Assembly: GCA_050084985.1 (NCBI GenBank)
Contig: JBITNC010000001.1
Location: 10,230,001-10,294,000 of the forward strand
Reading direction: 5' to 3'
DNA length: 64,000 nt
Source of the DNA: Nageia nagi
Taxonomy: Eukaryota > Pinophyta
Below are positions 22,975-35,400 of the stretch, piece after piece. Position 1 is the first letter of the stretch. Every line of letters starts with the position of its first letter. The notes beneath the pieces are model-generated. The model was not told the DNA's origin. It saw nothing but the letters and a program-made list of their open reading frames with translations, and did no database searches. Made by a program: the position numbers and the translations under genes.

Positions 22975-24665
22975 TAACCCAAACCCCTAATTGACCCTTA
23001 AATCCTAACCAAATATAACCCCTAATATCTTAATTCTTAACTCTCAACTCATGCATATACTTTTAAACCTTAAAATTTAAATCTTAAACCCTCAATTCAA
23101 ACCTAAATCCCTAACCCTTAAATCCTAACCATAATCCTTAATAAATCATAACTATATTCTTTAATCCTAACACTTACCCTTAATCTCTAATTTCTAACTA
23201 AAATCCAAACCCATAAAACCTTAACATTGAATTCAAACCCAAAATCTTAACCCTTAAATCCTAACATAAACCCTTAAAGCCTAACCCAAACCTAAACCCC
23301 TAACCCTTAAAGTGTTGCAACCCTAACCCCTAAAAAATTGGTTACTACAACACTTAACTCTAGAAATTAGGTTTAAATCTTAAACCCTAACTCAAACCTA
23401 AACCCTTAAACCTAACCCTTAAGTCAAACTTAAACTCTTAAACCCTAACCCTAACCCCTAACCCTTAATTCTAACCATAATCCTTAATAAATCTTAACCA
23501 TATTCTTTAAATCCTAACACTTACCTTATATTCTAACCATAATCCTTAAACCCCAATTTCTAACTAAAATTTAAACTTGTAAAACTCTAACATTGAACTC
23601 AAACCCAAACTCTTAACACTTAAATCCTAACATAAACCCTTAAACCCTAACCCTAACCCAAACCCCTAACCCTTAATGTACTACAAACCCTAACCCTTAA
23701 AGTATCATAACTCCTAATAAAATTAGGTACCACAACACTTAAATCTAGAAATTAGGGTTAAATCTTAAACCCTCAACTCAAATCTAAACCACTAACCCTT
23801 AAATTGTAACCCCTAAGTCGAACCTAAACTCTTAAACCCTAATCCCAACCCCTAACCTTTAAATCCTAATTATAATCCTTAATAAATCATAACCATATTC
23901 TCTAAATCCTAACACTTAGCCTTAATTCCTAACCATAACCCTTAAACCCTAATTTCTAACTGAAATCCAAACCCATAATACCCTAACATTGAATTCAAAC
24001 ATAAAATCCTAACCCTTAAATCCTAACATAAACCCTTAAACCCAAACCCAAACCCCTACTCCTTAAAGTATCACAACCCCTAACCCTTAAAGTACTGCAA
24101 CCCCTAACCCTTAACAAAATTGGCTATCATAACACTCAACTTTAGAAATTAGGGTTAAATTTTAAACCCTAACTCAAACCTAAACCCTTAACCCGTAAAC
24201 CTAACCCTTAAGTCAAACTTAAACTCATAAACCCTAATCTTTAAATCCTAACCATAATCCTTAATAAATCCTAACCATATTCTTAAAATCCTAACATTTA
24301 CCCTAAATGCTTAACCATAACCCTTAAACCCCAATTTATAACTAAAATCTAAACCCATAAAACCCTAACATTGAACTCAAACCCAAACTCCTAACCCTTA
24401 AATCCTAACTTAAACCCTTGAACCCTAACCCAAACCCAAACCTCTAACCATTAATGTACCACAACACCTAACCCTTAAAGTACTACAACCCTAACAAAAT
24501 TGGGTACCACAACCCTCAACTCTAGAAATTAGGGTTAAATTTTAAACCCTCAACTCAAACCTAAACCCTTAACCCTTAAACTATAACCCCTAAGTCAAAA
24601 CTAAACTCTTAAACCCTAACCCCAACCCCTAACCCTTAAATCCTAACCATAATCCTTAATAAATC
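22975..24665. repeat. telomere-like array, CCCTAA/CCCTTAAA variants
   Basis: About 1.7 kb of degenerate units such as AACCCTAACCC, AACCCTTAAA and AAACCCTAA. Higher-order copies of about 420-650 bases repeat inside it: the phrase ACAACACTTAACTCTAGAAA / GGGTTAAATCTTAAACCCT recurs near 23345, 23730, 24130 and 24510. This is not a pure plant telomere (CCCTAAA)n, so it is an amplified interstitial array. Confidence 0.9.
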
Positions 24666-25625
24666 CTAACCATATTATTTTTTACGAAAATTAATCCTAA
24701 TTTTTAGCTAAAATTAACCCTAATTTTTTACAAAAATTAACTCTAAATTTTAAAATCAAAATTAACCCAAACATTTTACAAAAATTAACATTAAAATTTA
24801 AGTCAAAATTAACCCTAAATTTTAATAATATTTAATCATAACCTAAACACCTAACACCTAAAATTTAGCCCTAAATTTTTACAAAAATTAATCATAATTT
24901 TTTACCCTAATTATCCCTAGTTTTTACAAAAATTAATCCTTAATTTCTACAAAACTTAAACCTAAATTTTTACGAAAGTTAACCCTAAATTTTTACAAAA
25001 CTTAACCATAAATTTTAAAATAAAAAATTAACCTTAAACTTTTACAAAAATTAATCCTAATTTTTTATAAAAAAAATAAACTAATTTTTTACAAAAATTA
25101 ACATTAAATTTTAAGTCAAAATTAACCCTAAATTTTAATTAAATTTAATAGTAACCCAAACACCTAACACTTAAAATTTAACCCTAAATTTTTACAAAAA
25201 TTAATCCTTAATTTCTACCAAAATTAACCCTAATTTTTTAAAATTAACCTTTAATTTTTACAAAAATTAACCTTAATTTTTTATAAATATTAATCATAAT
25301 TTGCACCCTAAATTTTTACAAAAGTTAATCCTAATTTTTTACAAAAATTAACCCTAAATTTTAAGTTAAAATTAACCTTAGTTTTTTACAAAAATTAACC
25401 CTAATGTTTTACAAAAAATTAACCCTAAATTTTTTACAAAAAATAACCCTAATTTTTTACAAAAACTAACATTACATTTAAGTCAAAATTAACCCTAAAT
25501 TTTAATAAAAATTTACCATACATTTTAAGTTAAAATTAACCTTAATTTTTTTGCAAAACTCAACCCTAAATTTTTACAAAACTTTACCCTAATTTTCTAC
25601 AAAAATTAGTCTTACTTTTTTACAA
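24666..25625. repeat. tandem array, TTTTTTACAAAAATTAACCC units
   Basis: About 24-bp AT-rich units, each keeping one AACCCTAA motif, follow directly from the CCCTAA array. It looks like a diverged extension of it. Nothing coding is seen. Confidence 0.85.
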
Positions 25626-26060
25626 ATTGGAGATCATATGGTCATTTTCATATAACAAAAAAAAGGAGCTATAGGATTTCTTGGTATGTTTTTGTATTTT
25701 TTTTTTTATGAATTTAGCAAAATTAAAACCTAATTTGCAAATTTTGGAATTATTATCTCAAACCTAAAATTAATTTTGTAAGATTTAGTTTTTTCCAAAA
25801 ATTAATTTCGTAAGATTTAGGTTTTCTCCAAACCCTGGGTTTAATTTTGTAAATCCTAACTTTTTATCTAGATTATAGGGTTTTCATGTTCCAAAGATTT
25901 AGAATTTTTTTTGTTCAATTTTTTGAGGTTTTTTGATGTATTTTTTCAATCTTCATATTAAAAATATCAAATGCTTGCAAAAATATTCTATTTCTATTAA
26001 AAAATGTTATATGTATGCTTTAAAAAGTAAAAATTCAGATTTAGTATACTTACCTTTGAA

Positions 26061-26479
26061 TATGGTTGTGGATCTGACAAATCTAACCTTGGATTTGATG
26101 GAAAACAATTAGATTTTGTCCAAATTTGACCTTTATGCCCCCTTTTTCACTACAAAACACTCTCTTCCATGTCCCTCTTACGATATTCGATTGAAACAAT
26201 GATTAGTGGGGCACGTGGGGTATACCCCTTTTATTTTTATAATTGCATGGTCTACTTGATGCATTGATGCGTCAAGCAATGTGTCATGTCACCCTAATTA
26301 AAATAAAAAAAACTAAAAAAATAACATTAAATAATTTTAAAATATTTAAAAAATATAAAATGTTTTAAAAATTTAAAAATACTTAAATATTAAATAATTT
26401 TAAAAATATTTACTTTTAAATATTAGATTGATTCGTAAAAAATTAAATTATAAATACTATTAAATTAAAAAAATGTAAT
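26061..26479. promoter_or_regulatory. possible promoter/leader region between divergent genes
   Basis: A short GC-richer block (about 26090-26290: GGGGCACGTGGGGTATACCCC at about 26209 and TTGATGCATTGATGCGTCAA at about 26257) stands between the arrays and near the inferred minus-strand leader donor. CACGTG is a G-box core. A similar layout occurs at about 19790-19880 in the older element. The promoter role is inferred from position only. Confidence 0.3.
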
Positions 26480-27245
26480 TTTAATATTATGATATCATTA
26501 ATGCTTTGTTAATGCTAATGTAATTATGTTAATATGTACATTGATAATATTAAGGTTATGAGTCAAGTCAGGGTTTTTGGATTAGGATTTGATGTTATGA
26601 GTTTCAAATATGTTACATCATATCAATGTTAATGTTATGTGACACTTAATGTTACATCAATGTGAATGTTATACATCAATGTTGGATTGTTAATGTCAAT
26701 GTTAATGGTAATGGTATGTTAATACTATATCAATGATAATGTTATGGTAATGTTAATGCTATAAGATAATTTTAATGTTAACGTTATCGAGGTTGAAACC
26801 CATGTCGATTAGAAAAGGTTATATTATTGATAGTGGAGGAAGAGTTGTAATTACCACTTCCAATATACCATTATGTGACTCGTTGGTAAGATATGGTAAT
26901 GCTATATGTCAATATTTAAGAGATGCAATTCGATGTTAATATTATGTTCATATTATTTTAATGTTATGTTATTGTTAATGTTATATTGATACCATGCTAA
27001 TATGGATAATGTGATGTTAATGTTATGTTAATAGAGTTAATGTGATATTAATGTTGCTGCATGTTAATGCCATGCTAATACAGTTAATGCAATGTTAATG
27101 TTGTGTTATTATAGTTAATGTGATGTTAGTGTTCATTCGATGTTAATGGCATGCTAATTTAGATAATTAGATGTTAATGTTATGTTAATATAGTTAATAT
27201 GATGTTAATGTTAATGTTAGTGCAATGATAATATAGTTATTTTTT
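26480..27245. repeat. degenerate (A)ATGTTA array
   Basis: Irregular units of AATGTTA/ATGTTAATG/TATGTTAAT run through this stretch without strict period. No open reading frame. Confidence 0.75.
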
Positions 27246-27755
27246 TCTTAGATGCATATGCATGATGCCTTTAAAATGAACATACATGAGTTGGAGGTGA
27301 TGACCAACCATTTATTCTAATTTTCTTAAGTTTCTACTTCCATAATTATTAAGCTATAGAGCGAGCTACACTTAGATTTGATCACAAAGGTAGTCTTCCC
27401 TTAGGATAGGAGTCATTGCTTTCTGTCTAACGATTATAAATAAGGGAGATGAGAGTTGCATGGGCGACACCAATGGGTTAGTCAGTCCATTAGCTATGTC
27501 ATTGAGGGTTGATACTCTTGGTAAGCCATTAACTACTCGCTTGATGGCATTCCCAATGCCCCATTACAAAATGGGGACACATTTAATCACCATACCAAGA
27601 CTTAGCCCTAGGAAGCCTTTTTAGCCACCATATTGAGCTTGGAGATCGCTTTGATTAGGAAAGGGTTAGATTGTTGATGGTGGAGGCAAAGTTGTAATGA
27701 CCACTTCTAATATCCTGTTATGTGATTCATTCGTAAGATATGGTAAACCTAGCTT
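26786..27755. repeat. pair of about 110-bp direct repeats
   Basis: 26786-26900 and 27640-27750 share GATTAGAAAAGGTTA/GATTAGGAAAGGGTTA, GATAGTGGAGG/GATGGTGGAGG, AGTTGTAAT.ACCACTTC and TCGTAAGATATGGTAA. Between them 27250-27640 is unique sequence without a recognised gene. Confidence 0.75.
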
Positions 27756-28004
27756 ATAGTTTTGCCAGCCTACCTTATTTTAACACTTGACTAGTATACA
27801 TTTTAGGAAAATTAAAAACTTTAACTATAATCTTCACATTGTTCACATGAATAAGATTTAATCAATTTGTGAAGTTGTAAAAAAGATAACCATACATCGC
27901 ATTGCATGATAAAGTAATTAGGCACATAGATTATTTGATGTATATTTGTAAAGTTGTAAAAAAGATAAATATTATATTTTCTTAAGTAGACATATAGGTT
28001 GTTC
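27756..28004. other. AT-rich spacer
   Basis: Contains a short internal duplication (AAGTTGTAAAAAAGATAA at about 27871 and 27951). Nothing coding is seen. Confidence 0.4.
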
Positions 28005-29094
28005 AAATCTTAAACCTTAAACCCTTCATCATAAACCCTAACACCTAACCCAACATTTTAAACATCATCTAAACCCTAAACCCTACATTCTAAACCCTAA
28101 ACCATTATCATAAACCTTAAACCCTATCATAAACCCTACATCTTAACCTAAATCCTAAACCCTTCATTATAAACCTTAAACCATTCATCTAAACCTTAAA
28201 CCCTTCATCATAAACCCTAAAATCTACATCTTAAACCATACATCTAAACCTTAAACCTAAACCCTTCTATTAAACCCTACATCTTAAACCCTAAACCTTC
28301 ATCATAACCCTGCATCAACCCTAAACCTTCATCATCATAAACCCTACATCCTAAACCCTAAACCCTTCATCTAAACCCTAAACCCTTCATCATAAACCCT
28401 AAACCTTGCATCACAAATCTTTAAACCTACATCTTAACTTCATCTAAACCCTAAACCTTCATCATAAACCTTAAACCTTAATCATAAACCCTAAAACCTA
28501 CATCAAACTTAAACCTTCATCATAAACCCTAAACCATGCATCATAAACCCTAAACTCTTTATTCATAAACCTAAACCCTTCATCATAAACCCTAAACCTT
28601 CATCATAAATCCAAACTCTACATCCTAAACCTAAACCTTCATCATAAACCTAAACACTGCATCTAAACCTTAAACCTACATCCTAAACCTTGCATCATAA
28701 ACTCTAAACCTTGCATCATAAACCCTAAACCTTAGTATCATAAACCCTACATCCTAAACCTTAAACCTTTTTTAAACCTAAACCTTGCATTATAAATCAT
28801 AAACCCTACATCTAAATCCTAAACCCTAAATAATTATCTAACTTAAACCCTACATCCTAAACCCTAACCTTATCATAAACCTTAAAACCTAAACTTATCA
28901 TAAACCTACATCCTAAACCTAAACCCTTTATCATAACCTTAAACCCTTCATATAAACCTACACCTAAACTTAAACTTTCACAAAACCCTAAACATACATC
29001 CTAAACCCTATATGTTATCATAAATCCTAACATTCATAATAAACCTAAACTTCTCTAAACCTAAAGCTACATCCTAAACCCTAACCTCATTAAA
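28005..29094. repeat. telomere-like array, CCCTAAACC(CT)TCATCATAAA units
   Basis: Plant-type CCCTAAA motifs alternate with TTCATCATAAA or TGCATCATAAA or TACATCCTAAA spacers, giving units of about 20-30 bases. It runs on the same strand as the downstream TNP2 gene set. On the minus-strand gene's side the array reads as TTAGGG in that gene's direction, so the two arrays are not placed symmetrically. Confidence 0.9.
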
Positions 29095-29545
29095 CCTAAT
29101 TTTTTACAACTCTAAATTTTTACAACCTTGATTTTTTACAACCCTAATTTTTTACAACCTTGATTTTTTAAACCCTAATTTTTTTACAATCCTAATTTTT
29201 TACAACCCTATTTTTTAGAACCTTAATTTTTACAACCTTGATTTTTAAACCTGATTTTTACAACCTTAATTTTTTACAACCCTAATTTTTTACAACCTTG
29301 ATTTTTTAAACCCTAATTTTTTACAACCTTGATTTTTTAAAACCTTGATTTTTTACAACACTAATTTTTTACAACTCTAATTTTTAACAATTGAATTTTT
29401 TTAACCCTAATTTTTATAACCCTATTTTTAAACCTAATTTTTACAACCCTAATTTTTTATAACCTAATTTTTTATAATCTTAATTTTTTAAACCCTAATT
29501 TTTACAACCTTGATTTTTTACAACCTAATTTTACAACCTTAAACC
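29095..29545. repeat. tandem array, CCCTAATTTTTTACAA units
   Basis: Units of about 17 bases (ACCCTAATTTTTTACAACC / TTGATTTTTTACAACC) follow directly from the CCCTAAA array, just as the similar array at 24666 follows its own array. Possibly both arose by the same amplification process. Confidence 0.85.
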
Positions 29546-29639
29546 CTTTCATCTAAACCTTTAGAGTTAAACTTTTAACTTAAATTCCATTATTTCTAAT
29601 TGTATTACTCAATGTTAAAACAGGTTAGTGACATTATTA

Positions 29640-30690
29640 TTGACATCATCATTGGCTTGGTGATTAATATGTTGAAAGCTAGAAGGGTGATCACATCTCA
29701 TTAAGATGATACTATACAACCATTAATTCATGAGAGGAGGATAGATATTTCATCATCAAATGATGAAGACCAGATACACCAAACATTCATCCTAGGAGAA
29801 AAACATATCTTCAAATGAAAATGAGGTATATATTATGAATGTATACTCAAAATTTTATTAGATAAGTAGAAATTTAAAATTAATTAAATTTTCACTTTTA
29901 TTAAATTATATGCTTTTATTAATTAGTTAATATTATGGATAATGTTACAGGATCATCTTCATCTTCAAGAGGATGATGATGATCGTGAGTTAATTAATTG
30001 GCATGCATGATTGTTTAATTTGATTTTCAATTTTTTCATGAAGGATTTTCTTATTTGTATTGATGTTTATATTAGGACCAATGAAAAATTCTTATTAACC
30101 TCAATTAAGTCATCATTGAAGAGATGAAGTAGCCACACAGTTGTACCCAATAGGATGTGCATTTCTAAGAGCTGAACCAATGGATGAAAATGAGATAGAA
30201 GGATTTAGTGACCTTATCACTCTTTATTACAAAGCACTTGTTGTATGTGGTTGTTCAAGATGTAAGGGTTGGCAAAAACATCAAAGGGAGATGTAGAAAA
30301 TACATTATTTTGAAAATGATGGTCTACCTAATATAGAGGGAGCATTACCTCCTATGATTTAGAAATATCCCATTGGTCCAATTGAACCTACTAGATGTGT
30401 TGAACATCTAAAAGAGAATCTTAAGGTTGAATGCCATAATATGTAGATTCATCAGATGAAGATAAAGCAAAATAATGTATAAGAATAGAAATAAAGGATG
30501 ACTTCATCAATTGCAACTACCAAATGTTGAGCAATTGAGCTACTAGATGAGAGTGTTAGTGATTTGCATTTAACACCTAATTTGTACATTTACACAAGTC
30601 TACCTAATGATCGTAAGGCATATGGTGCATGGCCAATGGGAAAACCTTTTCCAAAAGCTTATGAATAATTCACTTATTATGGTCATTCAT
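29640..30690 (+). pseudogene. N-terminal Cys-rich module, CACTA plus-strand gene, copy 1
   Basis: The reading frame at about 30130-30420 gives YPIGCAFLRAEPMDENEIEG, then VVCGCSRCKGWQKHQREM, a stop, and IHYFENDGLP. The CGCSRC...H pattern is reminiscent of the transposase-associated domain (CPC..C......V..HL...G) that precedes TNP2 in many plants; this is a weak match. It is followed without a gap by the SET-like region. Stops at about 30296 and 30361 show decay. A Ser-rich/Asp-rich stretch at about 29950-29985 has a counterpart at about 38321-38362. Confidence 0.4.
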
Positions 30691-31110
30691 ATATGATTAA
30701 ACCTTCTAATATACCTAATGCAGGAATGGTTTGTTTATATTATCAAATGTATGCATTATCCATTATTAAAAAAGAACCATTGATGCCATTTTGGTCCAAT
30801 CTACAATATTATGAATTGAGGATAATAACATCATATTTCTTTAGTATGGCTAAATATGGTATGTGTGAAAATGCAACATCATAAACTAAAAGATGTAGAA
30901 CATATGTACATTGAGTCTGACCGAAGATACATGGAAACATTGTAAGATATATAAACAACTCCAAAGGCACAAGTAGTCCAACAAATGTGATTTTGTAGAC
31001 ATATGCAAATGATAAATATGACTTTATGCCTAGAAAAATGAAAGTTTTGCAGGTGTGGCTCCTATTGTAACTCTTAACCATGTGATGAGATCTTAGTGCA
31101 TTAAAACATC
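30690..31110 (+). pseudogene. SET-like domain, copy 1 (CACTA-encoded)
   Basis: SET domains transfer methyl groups from S-adenosylmethionine to lysines, chiefly on histones. Read across frameshifts, this region gives MIKPSNIPNAG (the 'S.i.gaG.G.f' entry), IIKKEPLMPFW (the 'IkkGe.i..y.G' strand), and HMYIESDRRYMETL. After a 1-base shift comes RYINNSKGTSSPTNV, the position of the 'ryiNHsc.PN' core. Then come MPRKMKV and VAPIVTLNHV. The order and spacing (about 130 codons) suit a short SET domain. The match is by eye, to a decayed sequence. It lies between the Cys-rich module and TNP2 on the same strand, at the same place as in copy 2 (38560-39295). Confidence 0.5.
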
Positions 31111-31639
31111 AATAAACATATTCCAGCATGTAAGAGAATTATGGATTTAGGAGATCTAAATGTATTTATTAAACCAAGGACAAAAGCATAAAAAAAGATA
31201 TTGTAGTATAAATTAAATAATGCTTTGTAAGTGCTAGGCATGCACTTATGACTTTAGACTATGTTATTTGATTTTGTTGAAGATCCTTAAGGGATGTTGT
31301 TTGTTGAAGAACATAATTATTGGAATTGTTGACATATTTTTACTTATATCATGTTATTTGTGCAATTTTTACTTAAACTTATGTACTTGTTAAATTTATT
31401 AACATTACTTATTGGATATTGCAAATACTTATTAAAGTTATTTTTTTAATTATATTAATTATTTGTAGTAACTAATTTCATAGGCATACATACTATAAAG
31501 AATACACAAGATGAGTCAAAAATAGTATCTTATATGCCAACCTTACATCAAAAAAAGATTCATTGAAAAAAAAGGAAGCAACTAAAGAATATATTAAGTA
31601 GGATGCATATGTAGAATTCATTACAAACACAAATCCAAT

Positions 31640-33030
31640 GGATCCTATTTCAACTCAATGAATTCAGATAGTGAAAATGATGAAAGACTTATAATGCTCA
31701 TGATCAACAATAGAAGTAATGCATGATTTATTTCAATCAATCTATACACATGAAGATGATACAAATGTAAACATGAATGATAATCCTCATGTACATGATG
31801 ATGGAAGAGGAGGTGATTTAAAAAATGATAACGTTATGTTGCTACCAAAACACCTTTATACAATGGAGCATCCATTTCCAAGTTGGAAGCGCTTCTACTT
31901 ATCATGAATATAAAGGCCAAAAAATGGATGGTCAATACAAGTGTCAATGATATTCTAAGTATGTATTTATTTTTACAATTTTTTTCATTTTTTGTAAATT
32001 TATTGAACATTTTTCAAACTTTTTTATATATACATAATAATTTTATGTTTTATTTGTATTATAGGTTACTATATGAAAAAATGCTTCCAAGTGATAATGT
32101 CCATCCCTTCTTTGTGTAGAAAAGCAGAATTTTTTTAAGGATGTAGGGATATCATGTGTTTCATACCATGCTTTGTTAATGATTGCATATTATATAGAGG
32201 ATGATATGAAAAACTTGAGTGTATGTCCAAAGTTGGTGCAAATAGATATCATTAGGAACTACAAGAAAAAATGCTCCTTTAAAGGTTGTTTACCATCTTC
32301 CAATTATTGATGGATTCCCTTAGAACGTATAAAGTGATTCACTTGCACAGTATATGGATTGCAAAGCAAAAAATAGAAGTGAAGACGACGTATATGCATT
32401 CCTAAAGATTTCAGAGCAATGAAACATATAAAAATATGTGGCTGATAAATTTTGGATGAACCTAGAAGTCTAGGTTGGGTTTAGTAATTGATGGTGTCAA
32501 TCCAATTCCATACAATCATTAATTTATTCAGTGTGCCTATTGTTATAGTCAATTATAACATACCTCATGGATTCCTTGAAAAAGGAATATTTAAATTTTT
32601 AAGTCTTTTAGTTCTAGACCAAATCAGGTGAAAAATATGGATATCTACCTTGAACCATTAATTGATGAACTACATGCAATTATGGAATGGAATTAGAATG
32701 TGATTGACATAAGTAGACCCATCCAACAAAGATCATTCACATTGTATGGCATACTATGTTGGACTATATATGATTATCAGGTCTTAGTGTTTGTTTAGGT
32801 ATTATTAATTTTTATTACATTTACATTTATATTAAAATATTTAATTTCTAAAATTAAATATAGTAATTATTCATTTAATAAAAATGTATTTACAGGCTTG
32901 GTACAAAAGGTTATCATGCTTGTCCTGGTGTGCAAAAATCTCACAAAGATATTCAAAACACTTGCAAGAGATGAATACCTTGGCCATAGAAAATATTTAC
33001 CATTATATCATGAGTTTTCAAATATGAAAT
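31640..33030 (+). pseudogene. TNP2-type CACTA transposase, copy 1
   Basis: An acidic stretch (THEDDTNVNMNDNPHVHDDG, from about 31749) leads to LSMNIKAKKWMVNTSVNDIL. After an intron-like gap (about 31963-32065) comes YRLLYEKMLPSDNVHP; this is the 'K....w...sf..LL..l...LP..n' start of TNP2 (Transposase_21). Later pieces read GYLP...NYGME and, at 32893, GTKGYHACPG (usual TKGK.ACP.C). TNP2 is the DDE-type catalytic protein that cuts CACTA ends. Many stops; less well preserved than copy 2. Confidence 0.75.
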
Positions 33031-33099
33031 CAATAATTTAATGGTCAAATTAATCACACCGAAACTCCCAAATATGCTATCTACTAAGGGTTGGTGAAA

Positions 33100-34310
33100 A
33101 GTACAAGAAAGTGAAGAAAATTGTTAGATAAAAGCCTTTGAGGAAGGTATTGCTGAAGACTAAAGGATGTTATTTTAAAAAAATGATTTACCTCAAGGTA
33201 AAATTTATTAAAATACTATATCAAACATTCTTTTCAATGTTCATTAATTCAATTATTTTATCAATTAAATATTTGCATTTGCATATGTTTTTAGGTATGA
33301 AAAATTATCCATATTTTATAATCTAAAATACTGGAAAAGGGTTTATTATGACACATTTATTGTATCATATGCATATTGTAAAGAATGTTGCATCTTCTTT
33401 ATATCGTATACAACAAGCAAAGAATAGAAATATTTAACTAAGATATTACTTAAAGGCTACTAAAATAAAATGTACCTTTTAGGTAACAAAAAAATGTAGA
33501 TGGAACAACAAATGCACCTTTCTAGCCTCATGGCTTATACAAAATGAAGTGAACATTCTAGACAATCTTGTTTGAGCCATTAAAATACCAACAAGATATG
33601 CATCATCTCTAAGAAAAGAATTTACCATTGATGGAAAAATGACAGGATTGAAGTCTCATGATTATCACAACTTATTGAAGGTATTCTCGTATTATATGCA
33701 TATCAAAAACCTTAAATACATTTGTATTTATGTATATTTTATTCATCTATATTTTGATTAATATAAATTTTTCTATAGATTATTTTTTCACTTGCAATTA
33801 GTGGATGTACGAATTTACCTACTGATTTAAGATATGCAATTGGTCGACTATCATTATTTCTAAGGTATTTCATGCTATTTACGATATTGTTCAATGAAAA
33901 TATATAGTGCATTTATTATTGTTTTGTAGATTTCAATATAATTTAAATACATCTTATGATATTAATTATATTTTCATAACTAGGTGGTTGACTTCAAAGG
34001 AATACATGTCAATGAAATCCCTAGATGGTGAAGATAAATTATGGAAATTGTCTGTAAATTTGAAAAAAAAAAATGCATGCTACTTTTATGGATATACAAG
34101 TTCATCTATTGATCCACCTTGTAGATGATATTGAAATAGCAAGTGTTATAAGTACTAGAAGCATATTTTTTATGGAAAGATTTTTGAAAGTACTTAAAGA
34201 ATTTGTTAGAAAAAAGTTAAGACCATAAGGATCTATATGTGAGGGATATATTATGCAACAATATTTTTTTTTATGTGAATTTCTATATCAAGTTTATGAT
34301 TCAACTCCAA
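33100..34310 (+). pseudogene. TNP2 end and DUF4218 region, copy 1
   Basis: Pieces in order: a region matching copy 2 at about 33300-33360 (GMKNYPYFII), GLKSHDYHNLLK (33636-33680, the conserved GLKSHDCH.l motif), LAISGCTNLPTDLRYAIGRL (33793-33852), and VHLLVDDIEIASVIST (about 34110). Then comes MERFLKVLKEFVRKKLRP (about 34172-34228, usual 'fERymk.lK.yVrn...PEGsi.E'). An intron-like gap lies at 33680-33778. The domain always follows TNP2 in plant CACTA proteins. Stops and small shifts are present. Confidence 0.8.
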
Positions 34311-34909
34311 TGATATGGTTACAAGCATACAAACATAATGATAAATTATAAGGGGAGGTTTTAGAAATAAATGGGAGATCATATGCTCTTAATAAAGGTA
34401 CTAACTAGATTTTAGATAATAGTAATTTATAATAAGTACTATGTACATGCAATTTTGATTTAATTTAATCAATAATTACTAACAAGTTCATTTTATGTAT
34501 TCAAAAAAATTACATATCATGACATATACGAATCTATAAACCATTTTATCATGATGAATATGGAGTGTTGTAAAGAATGTATTGAAATGTACGAAAGTAA
34601 TAGAAGTGCAATTCTAGAATAAGGTATTTTGTTCCATAGTGAACATCCAAGGAGTACTTCTATACCTCCATATTTAAGAGATGAAAATTGGCCAGAAGAG
34701 TTTCCAAGATCATGGATAAAGTAATCAATTGAAGAGAAATTAGCTGAAGATGCAAAACAAAAAACCTAGGAAAATGCTTTAAATATAGCCGATGGATGTA
34801 ATTATGAGGTAATTATTCATTGATTCTTATGGACCAAAGTTTAATTTTTTTATAATATAGATATTGTTAATATAGATAAAATACTTGCACAAATATAACA
34901 TTTACATAA

Positions 34910-35400
34910 AAATATGTGCAGACATTATCTTTTCCTGCAATATGGGCATATGGTCAACACTTCAAAATTGAAAAGAAAGATATTAATAGAATGACCTTTG
35001 ACTGTGGAGTGATGGTTGATTTTGATCAAACAAGTTGTGGAAGTACAAAAGATACAAACTTAATAGAAGGAAAAATACAATATGTTGAAAAAATTCAAGA
35101 AATCATACAATTGAATTTTAGATCTTTAATATGTGTAGTATTTGAATGTAAATGGTTTGAAGGATTTGTAAATAAAATATCAATATTGCATGACATACCT
35201 AATGGTTATTATGCAATTGACTCTACACAATAGTCACGTCAAGAAAAAGAGCCATATGCTTTACCATAACATTGTAGTCAAATATTTTTTATCAAGATGT
35301 ATTAGATGAAAAGATGTTTGTAATTGGTTGTGATCCAAGAGGGAAACATGTTGTACATATTCTTGATGAAAATGATAACAATGGTGATTAAAATATTACA
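34910..35400 (+). pseudogene. DUF4216 region, copy 1
   Basis: The frame 34916-35233 reads FPAIWAYGQHFKIEKKDINR, then IEGKIQYVEKIQEIIQLNFR and VVFECKWFEGF, the diagnostic 'v.FkC.WFd' core of DUF4216. A stop after AIDSTQ is followed by YALPXHCSQIFF and decayed C-terminal sequence. DUF4216 is the last domain of the CACTA TNP2 protein. The match to copy 2 (43330-43776) is clear. Confidence 0.85.

Larger units (their letters stand above)
22745..26060 (-). other. probable leader intron of the minus-strand gene
   Basis: A GTAAGTATAC donor on the minus strand at about 26055 (following ATTCAAAG) and the TTTATTTAG acceptor beside the start codon at 22744 would remove this stretch as an intron in the 5' leader. 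It contains two large telomere-like arrays. The joining is inferred from splice signals only. Confidence 0.35.

Noticed and set aside
26145-26165. CACTACAAAACACTC as the left terminus of a CACTA element
   Set aside because: It lies inside the well-bounded inner element, no inverted partner was found, and the flank shows no matching triplet pair.
22975-29094. The CCCTAA arrays as a true chromosome end
   Set aside because: The units are degenerate and mixed, the arrays are flanked on both sides by transposon genes, and orientations differ between the blocks. They are interstitial.
30809-31081. Minus-strand open frame of 90 codons
   Set aside because: It overlaps the SET-like region in antisense and shows no family features; likely a shadow.
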